From CAVPDE01 sp964580575 (GTDB lineage Bacteria; Desulfobacterota; DSM-4660; Desulfatiglandales; HGW-15): a DNA stretch of 38,618 bases. The position numbers and the translations under genes were made by a program. Below are positions 15,739 through 23,036 of the stretch, piece after piece. Within the stretch, counting starts at the first letter, position 1. Each line of letters starts with the position of its first letter. The stretch lies in the NCBI GenBank assembly GCA_964580575.1, contig CAZOLJ010000045.1:1-38618 (forward strand). Reading direction: 5' to 3'. The notes beneath the pieces were generated by a model. It had not been told where the DNA came from, did not search any database, and saw only the letters and a program-made list of their open reading frames with translations.

Positions 15739-15773
15739 TACGATATTATCGTAAACTATACCGTACTATCGTA
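15739..15773. promoter_or_regulatory. Tandem IclR-type operators
   Basis: TACGATA-T-TATCGTA (15739-15753) is an almost perfect 7+1+7 palindrome. A second copy, TACCGTACTATCGTA (15759-15773), has two mismatches in one arm. Their centres are 20 bases apart, about two helical turns, as expected for two IclR dimers bound on one face. The second copy covers the expected transcription start of the iclR promoter. Confidence 0.65.
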
Positions 15774-15774
15774 C

Positions 15775-15803
15775 TTTTTACTTCTCTGGCTTAAGGCTGT
15801 CAA
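15775..15803 (-). promoter_or_regulatory. Promoter of the iclR-dctP-dctQM operon
   Basis: On the minus strand TTGACA (15803-15798) is a perfect -35 hexamer. After a 17-base spacer TAAAAA (15780-15775) matches four of six -10 bases. Transcription would start near 15768, inside the tandem palindromes, a simple repression layout. Confidence 0.6.
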
Positions 15804-15955
15804 GGAATTTTTTCCAAGTCTTTCAGATTAAGTCTGCAGGAGGCGCTCGTTTGAAGGGTTTGCCCAAATATCTTCAATAGCCCTGGGCATGGTTTGGTTT
15901 AGCAGGTTGGGCGAAGGGTTGACTTGCAGCTTCCTTTTCCTTACCATGCCGTGTC

Positions 15956-16687
15956 ATGGAACAGCAGATCAAGGCATTGAGAGAGGCCCTCATCAAGGGC
16001 GAGCGGGTCGCCGCGCTGACCGGGGCCGGGATCTCTGCGGAAAGCGGGGTCCCGACCTTTCGTGGGGCAGACGGTCTGTGGCGCAACTACAATGTCATGG
16101 AACTGGCGACGCCTCAGGCCTTTGCGCGGGACCCTGAACTGGTCTGGGAGTTCTACAACTGGCGCCGCAATCTCATCACGGGCCTCACTGTTAACCCCGG
16201 CCACACAGCGCTGGTCGATCTCGAAGCTAGGGTTCCTCATTTCACCCTCATCACTCAGAACGTGGATGGCCTTCACCTCAAGGCAGGGAGCAAGAACCTC
16301 CTTGAAATTCACGGCAACCTCTGGAAAGTCCGGTGTACCCAGTGTCACACCGTGAGCCTCGACCTGTCCCCGAACGTGGGGACTTCGCCGAAATGCAGGG
16401 ACTGCGGCGGATTCTTGCGGCCCCACGTGGTCTGGTTCGGCGAGTCCCTGGATTCCGCACTGCTCAACCGCGCCGTCGAGGCCGCCCGGTCCTGCCAGGT
16501 GATGCTCGTGATCGGCACATCGGCCGTTGTCCAGCCCGCCGCGTCCCTGGCTTTCGAGGCCAAGGAAGCCGGAGCTGTCGTGGCAGAGATCAACCTGGAA
16601 GAGACTCCCAATTCCGGGATGATGGACTTTGTCCTGCTGGGAAAATCAGGACAGATCCTGCCAAAGCTTCTGGAACAGTGGACATGA
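15956..16687 (+). CDS. cobB: NAD-dependent protein deacylase (sirtuin, class III type)
   Basis: Sir2-family enzyme of 243 residues that removes acyl groups from lysine using NAD. The NAD site is seen as GAGISAESGVPTFRG (22-37) and QNVDGLH (101-107), the catalytic base as His119 in EIHGN, and the zinc ribbon as Cys127, Cys130, Cys147 and Cys150. Tyr67 and Arg70 in FYNWRR match the Tyr-x-x-Arg pair that marks SIRT5/CobB-type enzymes active on succinyl and other acidic acyl groups. There is no clear ribosome-binding site before the ATG. Its TGA overlaps the next gene start by four bases (ATGA), so the two are translationally coupled. Confidence 0.95.
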   Translation: MEQQIKALREALIKGERVAALTGAGISAESGVPTFRGADGLWRNYNVMELATPQAFARDPELVWEFYNWRRNLITGLTVNPGHTALVDLEARVPHFTLITQNVDGLHLKAGSKNLLEIHGNLWKVRCTQCHTVSLDLSPNVGTSPKCRDCGGFLRPHVVWFGESLDSALLNRAVEAARSCQVMLVIGTSAVVQPAASLAFEAKEAGAVVAEINLEETPNSGMMDFVLLGKSGQILPKLLEQWT

Positions 16688-17490
16688 AGCCTTCGGGAAT
16701 CATCACTCTCACCACGGATTTCGGCCTTTCAGACCCTTACGTGGCCATGATGAAGGGCGTGATCCTTTCCATCAATCCCTCGGCTAGGCTTGTCGATGTC
16801 ACCCATCAGATCGGAACAGGCTCGATCTCTCAGGCGGCTTTGGTCATCCGCGAAACTTTTCCTTATTTCCCTCAAGGAACCGTCCACTTGGCTGTGGTGG
16901 ACCCAGGGGTAGGGAGCGATCGAAGGCTAATCGCCTTGCAGGCCGGGGCTCACTTTTTTGTGGGACCGGACAATGGTCTTTTCTGGCCCGTGTTCCGGGA
17001 TTTCGGGGGGGCCAAGGCCGCGCACCTCACTCAGTCCCGTTATTTCCTTCCGAGCATTACTCAGACTTTTCAAGGCAGAGAGATCTTCGCCCCTGTGGCG
17101 GCTCACCTTTCTCTCGGCCTCTCGCTGGAGTCCTTGGGCCCCGCTGTCCAAGATCTCACGAAACTGACGGTCCCTCGACCTTACGTCCAAGGAGAAGTTT
17201 TGTGCGGTCAGATCATCCGAGTGGACAACTTCGGGAACCTGGTCACCAATATCTCTGCTCGCGAATTGACGGCCTTCCTCGAATCCGCTCCTCCGCGCAT
17301 TGAGGCAGGGAAACTGGTGATTCGAAAGCTCAGCCGCATTTATGCGGACTGCGAAGAAGACGAACCTCTGGCCCTAATCAACAGCTCCAACCTGCTGGAA
17401 ATCGCTGTCAACCTCGGCCGGGCTTCAGAGTATATTGGATTGAGAAACGGAGAGATCCTCGGGGCTTTAGTGCAGGTGAGCAGGACTTGA
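16684..17490 (+). CDS. SAM hydroxide adenosyltransferase (DUF62 family) with a His-to-Gln change
   Basis: Protein of 268 residues in the family that splits S-adenosylmethionine into adenosine and methionine. Seen: TTDFGLSDPYV (Asp12 region), VVDPGVGSDRR (Asp73, Arg80), GPDNGLF and a C-terminal domain with DNFGNLVTNI. The catalytic Asp-Arg-His triad of studied members should end with the His of TFHGRD; here the segment is TFQGRE, with Gln130. The ATG at 16684 overlaps the sirtuin stop; a longer open frame from 16333 lies in the wrong frame of the sirtuin. Linkage to a sirtuin suggests nucleotide or adenosyl housekeeping, but the biological role is unclear. Confidence 0.92.
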   Translation: MKPSGIITLTTDFGLSDPYVAMMKGVILSINPSARLVDVTHQIGTGSISQAALVIRETFPYFPQGTVHLAVVDPGVGSDRRLIALQAGAHFFVGPDNGLFWPVFRDFGGAKAAHLTQSRYFLPSITQTFQGREIFAPVAAHLSLGLSLESLGPAVQDLTKLTVPRPYVQGEVLCGQIIRVDNFGNLVTNISARELTAFLESAPPRIEAGKLVIRKLSRIYADCEEDEPLALINSSNLLEIAVNLGRASEYIGLRNGEILGALVQVSRT

Positions 17491-17499
17491 CAGAGGGAA

Positions 17500-17796
17500 T
17501 CAGCTGCCCCTCAAGGACTGGAGATATTCATCCCACTCGATGGGAAGCAAGTACTTTTTCTTGTTGTTGCAGGTTTTACATGCAGGAACGATGTTTCCTT
17601 TGCTGCTCTTCCCTCCCCGGCTGAGAGGGACCACGTGGTCCATGGTCAGATGCTCCCTTCCCACTTCGCTCTGGCAGTAGTGGCACACCCCTTTCTGAAT
17701 CTTTCTCATCCACCACGCGGTTTGCCTCAGCCGCCGGGCCTTTTCCTTTTCCCTTCGAATGTCCTCTTCGCTGACAATGATGTCTTCGAACAGCAT
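17500..17796 (-). CDS. Small HNH endonuclease
   Basis: HNH nuclease of 98 residues, one domain only. After a basic helical N terminus come CHYC (Cys38, Cys41), DHVVPLSRGG (Asp53, His54), GNIVPAC (Asn68) and a second zinc pair CKTC (Cys73, Cys76), so the zinc-knuckle HNH site is complete. Such stand-alone HNH proteins are common in Desulfobacterota and cyanobacteria; their targets are mostly unknown. It converges on the SAM hydrolase gene with nine bases between stops and is divergent from tadA. No intron or phage genes surround it. Confidence 0.9.
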   Translation of the reverse strand: MLFEDIIVSEEDIRREKEKARRLRQTAWWMRKIQKGVCHYCQSEVGREHLTMDHVVPLSRGGKSSKGNIVPACKTCNNKKKYLLPIEWDEYLQSLRGS

Positions 17797-17942
17797 GTGC
17801 CTCGACTCAGGTGTGGTCGCTTTGTTGTTGAAAGGCGAGTTTGGAGTTCACCCTGCGTTCGGGCACACTTTACCATCCTCCGAGAAAAAGAGATAGTGGA
17901 TATCGGGTTGACGCAGAGACAGACAAGTGGTAAAAGTAACTC

Positions 17943-18410
17943 ATGATGTTTCTGGACTTTTCCCCCTTCATGAAGGAAGCCCTCCAAGAGGCGACAAAGG
18001 GCTTTGAGGAGGGAGAAGTTCCTGTGGGTGCCGTGGTCGTCGATCCGGCAGGCTCCATTGTCGCCAGAGCCCACAATCAGCCCATTTCCCTCAATGATCC
18101 TTGCGCCCATGCGGAGATTTTGGCCTTGAGGCAGGCAGGGATTTTCTATAAGAATTACCGTATAGAGGGAGCCACCCTGGTGGTCACCATCGAGCCCTGT
18201 CTCATGTGCATTGGGGCCGCCATGCATGCGAGGGTCGCCAGGCTGGTTTTTGGAGCACCCGATCCAAAATCGGGTGCTGCCGGTTCCTTGTACAATGTGC
18301 CGGGGGATCTTAGATTAAACCATCGAATAGAGGTGGTCCCCGGAGTTCTAGCGGAGGAATGCCGAAAGCTGCTGCAGGACTTCTTCCGGATGCGGAGGGA
18401 CAAAGAATAG
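17943..18410 (+). CDS. tadA: tRNA-specific adenosine deaminase TadA
   Basis: Deaminates A34 of tRNA-Arg(ACG) to inosine. The protein has 155 residues; the zinc site is His56-Ala-Glu58 (CAHAEI) and Pro85-Cys86-x-x-Cys89 (PCLMC). The start has two tandem ATGs (17943, 17946) and only a weak purine stretch upstream. It is followed within nine bases by a serine tRNA, and then by dnaX-ybaB-recR, a neighbourhood conserved in many bacteria. Confidence 0.96.
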   Translation: MMFLDFSPFMKEALQEATKGFEEGEVPVGAVVVDPAGSIVARAHNQPISLNDPCAHAEILALRQAGIFYKNYRIEGATLVVTIEPCLMCIGAAMHARVARLVFGAPDPKSGAAGSLYNVPGDLRLNHRIEVVPGVLAEECRKLLQDFFRMRRDKE

Positions 18411-18418
18411 GGACACGT

Positions 18419-18514
18419 GGAGAGGTACCGAAGTGGTCATAACGGGGTCGACTCGAAATCGACTTGCCCTGCCAAAAACGGGGCACGTGGGTTCGAATCC
18501 CACCCTCTCCGCCA
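18419..18514 (+). tRNA. tRNA-Ser(CGA)
   Basis: Acceptor GGAGAGG (18419-18425) pairs with CCTCTCC (18504-18510), then discriminator G and an encoded CCA. The anticodon loop CTCGAAA is closed by GTCGA/TCGAC; the anticodon CGA is at 18454-18456 and reads UCG. A long variable arm (CCCTGCCAAAAACGGGG-like stem) and the GGTTCGAATCC T-arm are as expected for a type II serine tRNA. Confidence 0.97.
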
Positions 18515-18515
18515 G

Positions 18516-18538
18516 GAAATTCACCGAAGGTGAATTTC
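18516..18538 (+). terminator. Perfect hairpin directly behind tRNA-Ser(CGA)
   Basis: GAAATTCACC and GGTGAATTTC form a perfect 10-base-pair stem with a GAA triloop, starting two bases after the CCA end. No U-tract follows, so it may be a tRNA 3' processing or stability element rather than a true terminator. Confidence 0.5.
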
Positions 18539-18541
18539 ACC

Positions 18542-18672
18542 GTTAGCTTCTGGCTGGTGGCTCTTCGCAGAAAGGACAAAGCAGAATCAAGACCTGTAGA
18601 TAGCAATAAGATATGGGGCTCTTGGCTATTTGCCAATAGCCACTAGCTAACAGTGTTTCGCGTCAGCGAAAC
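18542..18672. repeat. Spacer of self-complementary words between the two serine tRNAs
   Basis: GTTAGCT (18542-18548) is mirrored by AGCTAAC (18645-18651). Inside them GGCTATT-TGCC-AATAGCC forms a hairpin, and GTTTCGC-GTCA-GCGAAAC (18655-18672) stands directly before the second tRNA. The rest is variations on GGCT and GGTGGCTCTT words. No gene is seen here, nor an SRP RNA, which often lies at this position in other bacteria. Confidence 0.5.
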
Positions 18673-18675
18673 CGC

Positions 18676-18770
18676 GGAGAGATGTCCGAGTTGGCCGAAG
18701 GAGCGCGACTGGAAATCGCGTGTACCGCCTAAAAGCGGTACCGTGGGTTCGAATCCCACTCTCTCCGCCA
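18676..18770 (+). tRNA. tRNA-Ser(GGA)
   Basis: Acceptor GGAGAGA (18676-18682) pairs with TCTCTCC (18760-18766), followed by G and encoded CCA. The anticodon loop CTGGAAA is closed by CGCGA/TCGCG; the anticodon GGA at 18711-18713 reads UCC and UCU. It has a long variable arm with CCGC/GCGG pairing and the same GTGGGTTCGAATCCCAC T-arm as the first tRNA-Ser. A T5 run follows the CCA. Confidence 0.97.
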
Positions 18771-18843
18771 TATTTTTCCCTGGACCACACCCCCCGTCCT
18801 GTGCTCAAGGTGAAAAGAGCATGACTGTTTTGAGGCGACGGCT

Positions 18844-20424
18844 ATGACGTATGAGGTTTTTGCCAGGAAATGGCGTCCCCAGGTTTTTGAGGACGTGATT
18901 GGGCAGGAACACGTGATTCACACGTTGGCGAATGCGATCACCACCGACAGGCTTGCCCACGCCTACCTTTTCAGCGGGCCGAGAGGCGTCGGCAAAACCT
19001 CGATTGCAAGAATCCTGGCCAAAGCCCTCACTTGTGCCGAAGGAAAGCCGGGCATCCCCTGCAACCGCTGCCACTCATGCCTTGAAATTACCCAGGGATC
19101 TTCCGTGGACGTGCAGGAAATCGACGGAGCGTCCAATCGAGGCATTGAGCAGATCCGGGAGCTCCGGGAAAACATCAAGTACATGCCTTCCTCCGCCCGG
19201 TTCAGAATCTACATCATCGATGAAGTTCACATGCTGACCCTGCCCGCGTTTAATGCGCTCCTGAAAACACTCGAGGAGCCGCCGGCCCACGTCAAATTCA
19301 TTTTTGCAACCACAGAACCCCACAAGGTCCCGGTCACGATTCTTTCCAGATGCCAGAAATTTGATTTCAAGAGAATCCCCCTGGCGCTCCTCGTCAAACA
19401 GATGGAGAAAATCACCTCGCAGGAGGGCATTGACATCAGCCGATCCGGGCTGACGCTCATTGCCAGAGAAGCCGAAGGGAGCATGCGGGATGCCGAGAGC
19501 TTACTGGATCAGGTCGTCTCCTACACCGGACCCAAGGTGGAGGACCGGCAAATCACCGAACTTCTCGGAGTGGTTGACAGAACCCTTCTCTTTGAGGCTT
19601 CTCGCGCCATTCTTGAAGGTTCCGCAAAGACGTGCATCGAGATTGTAGACCAGATCTACAATTACGGCCATGACATCAAAGAGTTCTATCGAGCGCTCAT
19701 GGATCAGTTCAGAAATCTCCTCATGAGCCTGGTCGCACCCTTTGACGATCTTCTCGACATGGTGGAGAGCGACAGAGAAGCCCTCAAGGTCCAGGCGGAA
19801 AAGGCCGGAAAAGAAAAGCTGCAGCAGATCTTGAATTATTTGATAGCCAGAGAGGAGAGTCTCCGCTTCACGTCCCATCCCAGGCTGGTCCTGGAGACCG
19901 TCATGATCAGGCTTTCTCAGATGGGAGGTGTGCAGGCTCTCGATGAGCTGATCCGGAAACTTGAATCCCTTGAGAAAAAACTCTCCTCGTCGGGAGTCTC
20001 CAGTGAGGCGGTTGAGAGTGTCGAAGAGAAAAAGGCCTCCCCTCAGGGGATCAGCAAAGACGACTGGGCTGCGTTCCTGAAATTTGTCGCCTCCAAGAAC
20101 AAGCCCATGGCCAAGGTTATGGAAGGCTTCCCTTTTCTGGAAGGCTCTGAAGAGAAGGTGGTGATCGCAAAAGGCCTCAGGCCCTTTGACACCTATTTCG
20201 ATGACTCGGAGAAAAGCGACAAACTAAGAGCCCTTGGCCTCCAGTTTTTCAAACGGGAGGTGAGAATAAATTTCAGCTCTCAAAAAAAGGCTGAGGAAAG
20301 CCCGCCCCCAAAACAGGCTCCCCAAGCACCGCCCCCTCCCCAGGGGGTCCAGGATGTGCTCGACATTTTTCAGGGCGAGCTCAGGGGGGAAGTTTCAGAA
20401 GATCAAAGGAGAAAAGAATCATGA
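18844..20424 (+). CDS. dnaX: DNA polymerase III subunit gamma/tau
   Basis: Clamp-loader motor of the replicative polymerase, 526 residues. Walker A is GPRGVGKTS (45-53), the zinc module has Cys64, Cys73, Cys76 and Cys79, and Walker B reads IIDEVHM (Asp126). Domain III ends near residue 370, after which a Glu/Lys-rich linker leads to a tau-like C-terminal domain (about 395-475) and a proline-rich tail. The codons Glu-Lys-Lys at 377-379 contain six A residues; a -1 slip there would stop at 20004-20006 and give a gamma-like form of 387 residues. Its end overlaps ybaB by four bases. Confidence 0.95.
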   Translation: MTYEVFARKWRPQVFEDVIGQEHVIHTLANAITTDRLAHAYLFSGPRGVGKTSIARILAKALTCAEGKPGIPCNRCHSCLEITQGSSVDVQEIDGASNRGIEQIRELRENIKYMPSSARFRIYIIDEVHMLTLPAFNALLKTLEEPPAHVKFIFATTEPHKVPVTILSRCQKFDFKRIPLALLVKQMEKITSQEGIDISRSGLTLIAREAEGSMRDAESLLDQVVSYTGPKVEDRQITELLGVVDRTLLFEASRAILEGSAKTCIEIVDQIYNYGHDIKEFYRALMDQFRNLLMSLVAPFDDLLDMVESDREALKVQAEKAGKEKLQQILNYLIAREESLRFTSHPRLVLETVMIRLSQMGGVQALDELIRKLESLEKKLSSSGVSSEAVESVEEKKASPQGISKDDWAAFLKFVASKNKPMAKVMEGFPFLEGSEEKVVIAKGLRPFDTYFDDSEKSDKLRALGLQFFKREVRINFSSQKKAEESPPPKQAPQAPPPPQGVQDVLDIFQGELRGEVSEDQRRKES

Positions 20425-20750
20425 AAGGCATGCCGAACATGGGGAATTTGCTCAAGCAGGCTCAGCAATTCCAGGCCAAGATGGCCAAACTTCAAGAAGA
20501 GCTCGGAGAGAAAAAAGTGGAAGCTTCTGCCGGGGGCGGGATGGTCACGGTGGTGGCCAATGGCCGGCAGGAGGTCCTGTCCATCAAAATCGACCCCGAA
20601 GTGATTCGTTCTGAAGAAGCCGACATGCTCCAGGACCTGATCCTCGCCGCTGTCAATGACGCCCTGTCTAGAGCCAAAGCAATGGTCAATGAGGAGATGG
20701 GCAAACTCACCCACGGGCTCAACCTCCCCAACATCCCCGGTCTTCTTTAG
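20421..20750 (+). CDS. ybaB: YbaB/EbfC nucleoid-associated protein
   Basis: DNA-binding protein of 109 residues that forms tweezer-like dimers. It has the family blocks NLLKQAQQFQAKMAKLQEEL (helix), GGGMVTVVANGRQEVLSIKIDPEV (sheet) and DLILAAVNDAL. The ATG overlaps the dnaX stop (ATGA) and recR starts nine bases after its end. The dnaX-ybaB-recR order is conserved very widely. Confidence 0.96.
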   Translation: MKGMPNMGNLLKQAQQFQAKMAKLQEELGEKKVEASAGGGMVTVVANGRQEVLSIKIDPEVIRSEEADMLQDLILAAVNDALSRAKAMVNEEMGKLTHGLNLPNIPGLL

Positions 20751-20759
20751 AGCAGGTTC

Positions 20760-21365
20760 ATGAGCCTCTATCCGGCGCCCCTCGAACATCTCATTAAGAA
20801 CCTGTCCCGGCTGCCGGGGATCGGCCAGAAATCAGCCGCCCGGGTGGCCCTCCACATTCTGAGGAGTCCCAAAGAACTTGCCGAGAGCCTGGCCAAAAGC
20901 CTTCTCGACGTCAAAGAGAACATCAGGTTCTGTTCCGTCTGTTTCAATTTCACCGACAAGGATCCCTGTGCCATATGCGCGGACGACTCCCGCTCCAACG
21001 GAGTGCTGTGCATCGTTGAAGGACCGGGCGACCAGCTTGCCCTGGAGGAATCCGGCGCTTTCAAAGGAAAGTATCACGTGCTTCATGGGGTGCTGTCTCC
21101 TTTGGACGGCGTCGGGCCTGAAGATCTCAAAATCGGCGAACTCGTGGGCCGCCTCGCCAAGGAAGCAGTCCAGGAGGTCATCCTTGCCACCAACCCCACG
21201 ACAGAAGGAGAGGCTACGGTTTCCTTTCTCACCAAGCTCCTCTCTGAAAAGGGAATCAAGATCTCCCGAATCGCCCTGGGGATCCCCATGGGAGGGGACC
21301 TCAAGTATATGGATTCCATGACCCTGCGCCACGCTCTCAAGAGCCGGACCCCTCTGTCGCCATGA
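20760..21365 (+). CDS. recR: Recombination protein RecR
   Basis: Works with RecF and RecO to load RecA on gapped DNA. The protein has 201 residues: the HhH motif near residue 15 (LSRLPGIGQKSAARVA), a zinc finger with Cys58, Cys61, Cys70 and Cys73, and the Toprim domain (LCIVEGPGDQLALEESG, VILATNPTTEGEATVSFL). Its TGA overlaps the start of the next gene by four bases, so it is coupled to the oxidase gene, an unusual partner. Confidence 0.96.
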   Translation: MSLYPAPLEHLIKNLSRLPGIGQKSAARVALHILRSPKELAESLAKSLLDVKENIRFCSVCFNFTDKDPCAICADDSRSNGVLCIVEGPGDQLALEESGAFKGKYHVLHGVLSPLDGVGPEDLKIGELVGRLAKEAVQEVILATNPTTEGEATVSFLTKLLSEKGIKISRIALGIPMGGDLKYMDSMTLRHALKSRTPLSP

Positions 21366-22750
21366 TTTCCGAACGTGCCCTAAAAGAACTGTCTTCCCTC
21401 CTTGGCACCGAGCACTTCACCACTCGCCCTGAGGATTTGGTGACGTTTGGAACTGACGCCACGAAGCTTCACTTTATGCCGGACGCGGTTGCTTTCCCGG
21501 GCACATCTGATGAGATTTCCAGGATCTTTCATCTGGCGAACCGGGAACGGTTCCCAGTGATCCCAAGGGGGGCGGGAAGCGGAAAGAGCGGTGGGGCTTT
21601 GCCTGTAGAAGGAGGCCTCGTTCTGGCCATGGACCGGTTCAACCGCATTCTTGAAATTGACCAGCACAACCTCATCGCCCGTGTGGAATGTGGAGTCATC
21701 ACCGCCGCCTTCCAGGAAGCCGTAGAGAAGGTCGATCTCTTTTATCCCCCAGACCCTGCCAGCATTCATATCTCCACCCTGGGCGGCAATGTGGCGGAAT
21801 GCGCAGGGGGCCTCCGTGCCGTCAAGTACGGGGTCACGCGCGACTACGTGCTTGGGCTCACCGCGGTCCTGCCCACCGGAGAGATCATCAAGACTGGAGT
21901 GGAAACCATCAAGGGAGTCGTCGGCTATGACCTCACCCGGCTCCTGATCGGGTCTGAAGGCACGCTGGCCGTTGTGACGGAAATCATTGTGAGGCTCGTT
22001 CCAAAGCCTGCGTACCGAAGGACCATGATGGCCTTTTTTGAGTCCGCCGCAGCCACCGTGGAGACTGTTTCACAAATCATCCGGAACAAGATCGTGCCCA
22101 CCGCTCTTGAGTTCATGGACAGGACCTGCATCGACTGCGTGGACAAGGACGTTGGGCTTGCAGCGCCACAGGGAACAGGCGCTCTGCTTGTGATTGAAGT
22201 AGACGGAGACAAGGCCCTCGCGACAAAGGAAGCGAAACGAGTGAAGGAAATCTGCGCCCGCCAGGGGGCGCTTGAATTCCGCTCCGCATCCCGGATGAAA
22301 GACGGGGAGAAGATTTGGGAAGCCAGAAGAAACGTGTCCGAGTCGGTTTACAAGTTGAGACCGGACAAGATCAGCGAGGATATCGTGGTTCCCAGGAGCC
22401 GCATGGCCGAGTTCATCGGTTTTTTGGAAGACCTCGCCAGGGCCTACGGACTTCCCATGGCAGCCTATGGCCATGCCGGAGACGGGAACATCCACGTGAA
22501 CATCCTGTTCGACAAAAAAATCTCCGGTCAACTGGAAAAGGCTCTGGCAGCCGTTCGAGAGCTGTTCACCAAGGTCATCGAGATGAGAGGGACCCTTTCC
22601 GGCGAGCACGGCGTCGGAATCACCAAGGCCCCTTTCATTGAAATGGAAATCTCCAGACCGGTTCTGGAACTGATGGCAAGGCTGAAAAAAGCTTTTGATC
22701 CAAACGGGATTTTGAATCCGGGAAAGATCTTCCCCTACAAGGTCCGGTAA
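21362..22750 (+). CDS. glcD: FAD-binding 2-hydroxyacid oxidase/dehydrogenase (GlcD type)
   Basis: FAD enzyme of 462 residues of the glycolate oxidase GlcD / D-lactate dehydrogenase family. The FAD-binding PP-loop reads PVIPRGAGSGKSGGALPVEGG (split near 61-80), followed by the central FAD segment LGGNVAECAGGLRAVKYGVTRDYVLGL, and the C-terminal substrate domain shows YGHAGDGNIHVN and GEHGVGITKAPF. It probably passes electrons to a GlcF-like iron-sulfur protein that is not in the window. It is coupled to recR by an ATGA overlap. Its TAA stop codon is the first three bases of the inverted-repeat element that follows. Confidence 0.92.
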   Translation: MISERALKELSSLLGTEHFTTRPEDLVTFGTDATKLHFMPDAVAFPGTSDEISRIFHLANRERFPVIPRGAGSGKSGGALPVEGGLVLAMDRFNRILEIDQHNLIARVECGVITAAFQEAVEKVDLFYPPDPASIHISTLGGNVAECAGGLRAVKYGVTRDYVLGLTAVLPTGEIIKTGVETIKGVVGYDLTRLLIGSEGTLAVVTEIIVRLVPKPAYRRTMMAFFESAAATVETVSQIIRNKIVPTALEFMDRTCIDCVDKDVGLAAPQGTGALLVIEVDGDKALATKEAKRVKEICARQGALEFRSASRMKDGEKIWEARRNVSESVYKLRPDKISEDIVVPRSRMAEFIGFLEDLARAYGLPMAAYGHAGDGNIHVNILFDKKISGQLEKALAAVRELFTKVIEMRGTLSGEHGVGITKAPFIEMEISRPVLELMARLKKAFDPNGILNPGKIFPYKVR

Positions 22751-23036
22751 CAGTTTGGCTTTCTGAAATGGATAGCTGAGGCCATGGGGGTCTCTCTAAA
22801 AACAGATAACGAAGAGCGTGCGGGAAAGACTCGGCAGATAAGAGGCAGCGAAGGCGGGCGGCGGCGCTCCCCGACACCTGTCAGCTGGGTATTCGATGGC
22901 GAGTTCCCGATTAGCCCTCCGCCCGCCTCACCCATGGCCTAAAGCTGGACACGGCGGTGTGGCTACTTCGTTGTTCTGTTTTTAGAGAGACCCCCATGGC
23001 CTTTTTCTGCGACTCTTTCAGAAAGCCGAACTGTTA
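22748..23036. mobile_element. MITE-like inverted-repeat element between convergent genes
   Basis: The 283 bases between two convergent stop codons form one large dyad. The outer block TAACAGTTTGGCTTTCTGAA (22748 onward) is mirrored at 23016-23036 with one mismatch. The inner block, GGCCATGGGGGTCTC through AAACAGA (22780-22806), is mirrored perfectly at 22974-23001, and AACGAAG continues the match with a one-base indel. Arms cover about 22748-22814 and 22966-23036. A GC-rich core (22815-22965) has a further GGCGGGCGG/CCGCCCGCC dyad. It has no coding capacity. It could be a non-autonomous transposon or a large bidirectional terminator; target-site duplications are not seen. Confidence 0.6.

Noticed and set aside
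16333..16683. N-terminal extension of the SAM hydrolase open frame
   Set aside because: It overlaps the sirtuin gene out of frame; the ATG at 16684 gives the normal family start and a coupled ATGA overlap.
18771..18843. Possible SRP (4.5S) RNA between the tRNA and dnaX, as in many bacteria
   Set aside because: The conserved GGAAGGAAGCAG-type apical loop is absent and the gap is only 73 bases.
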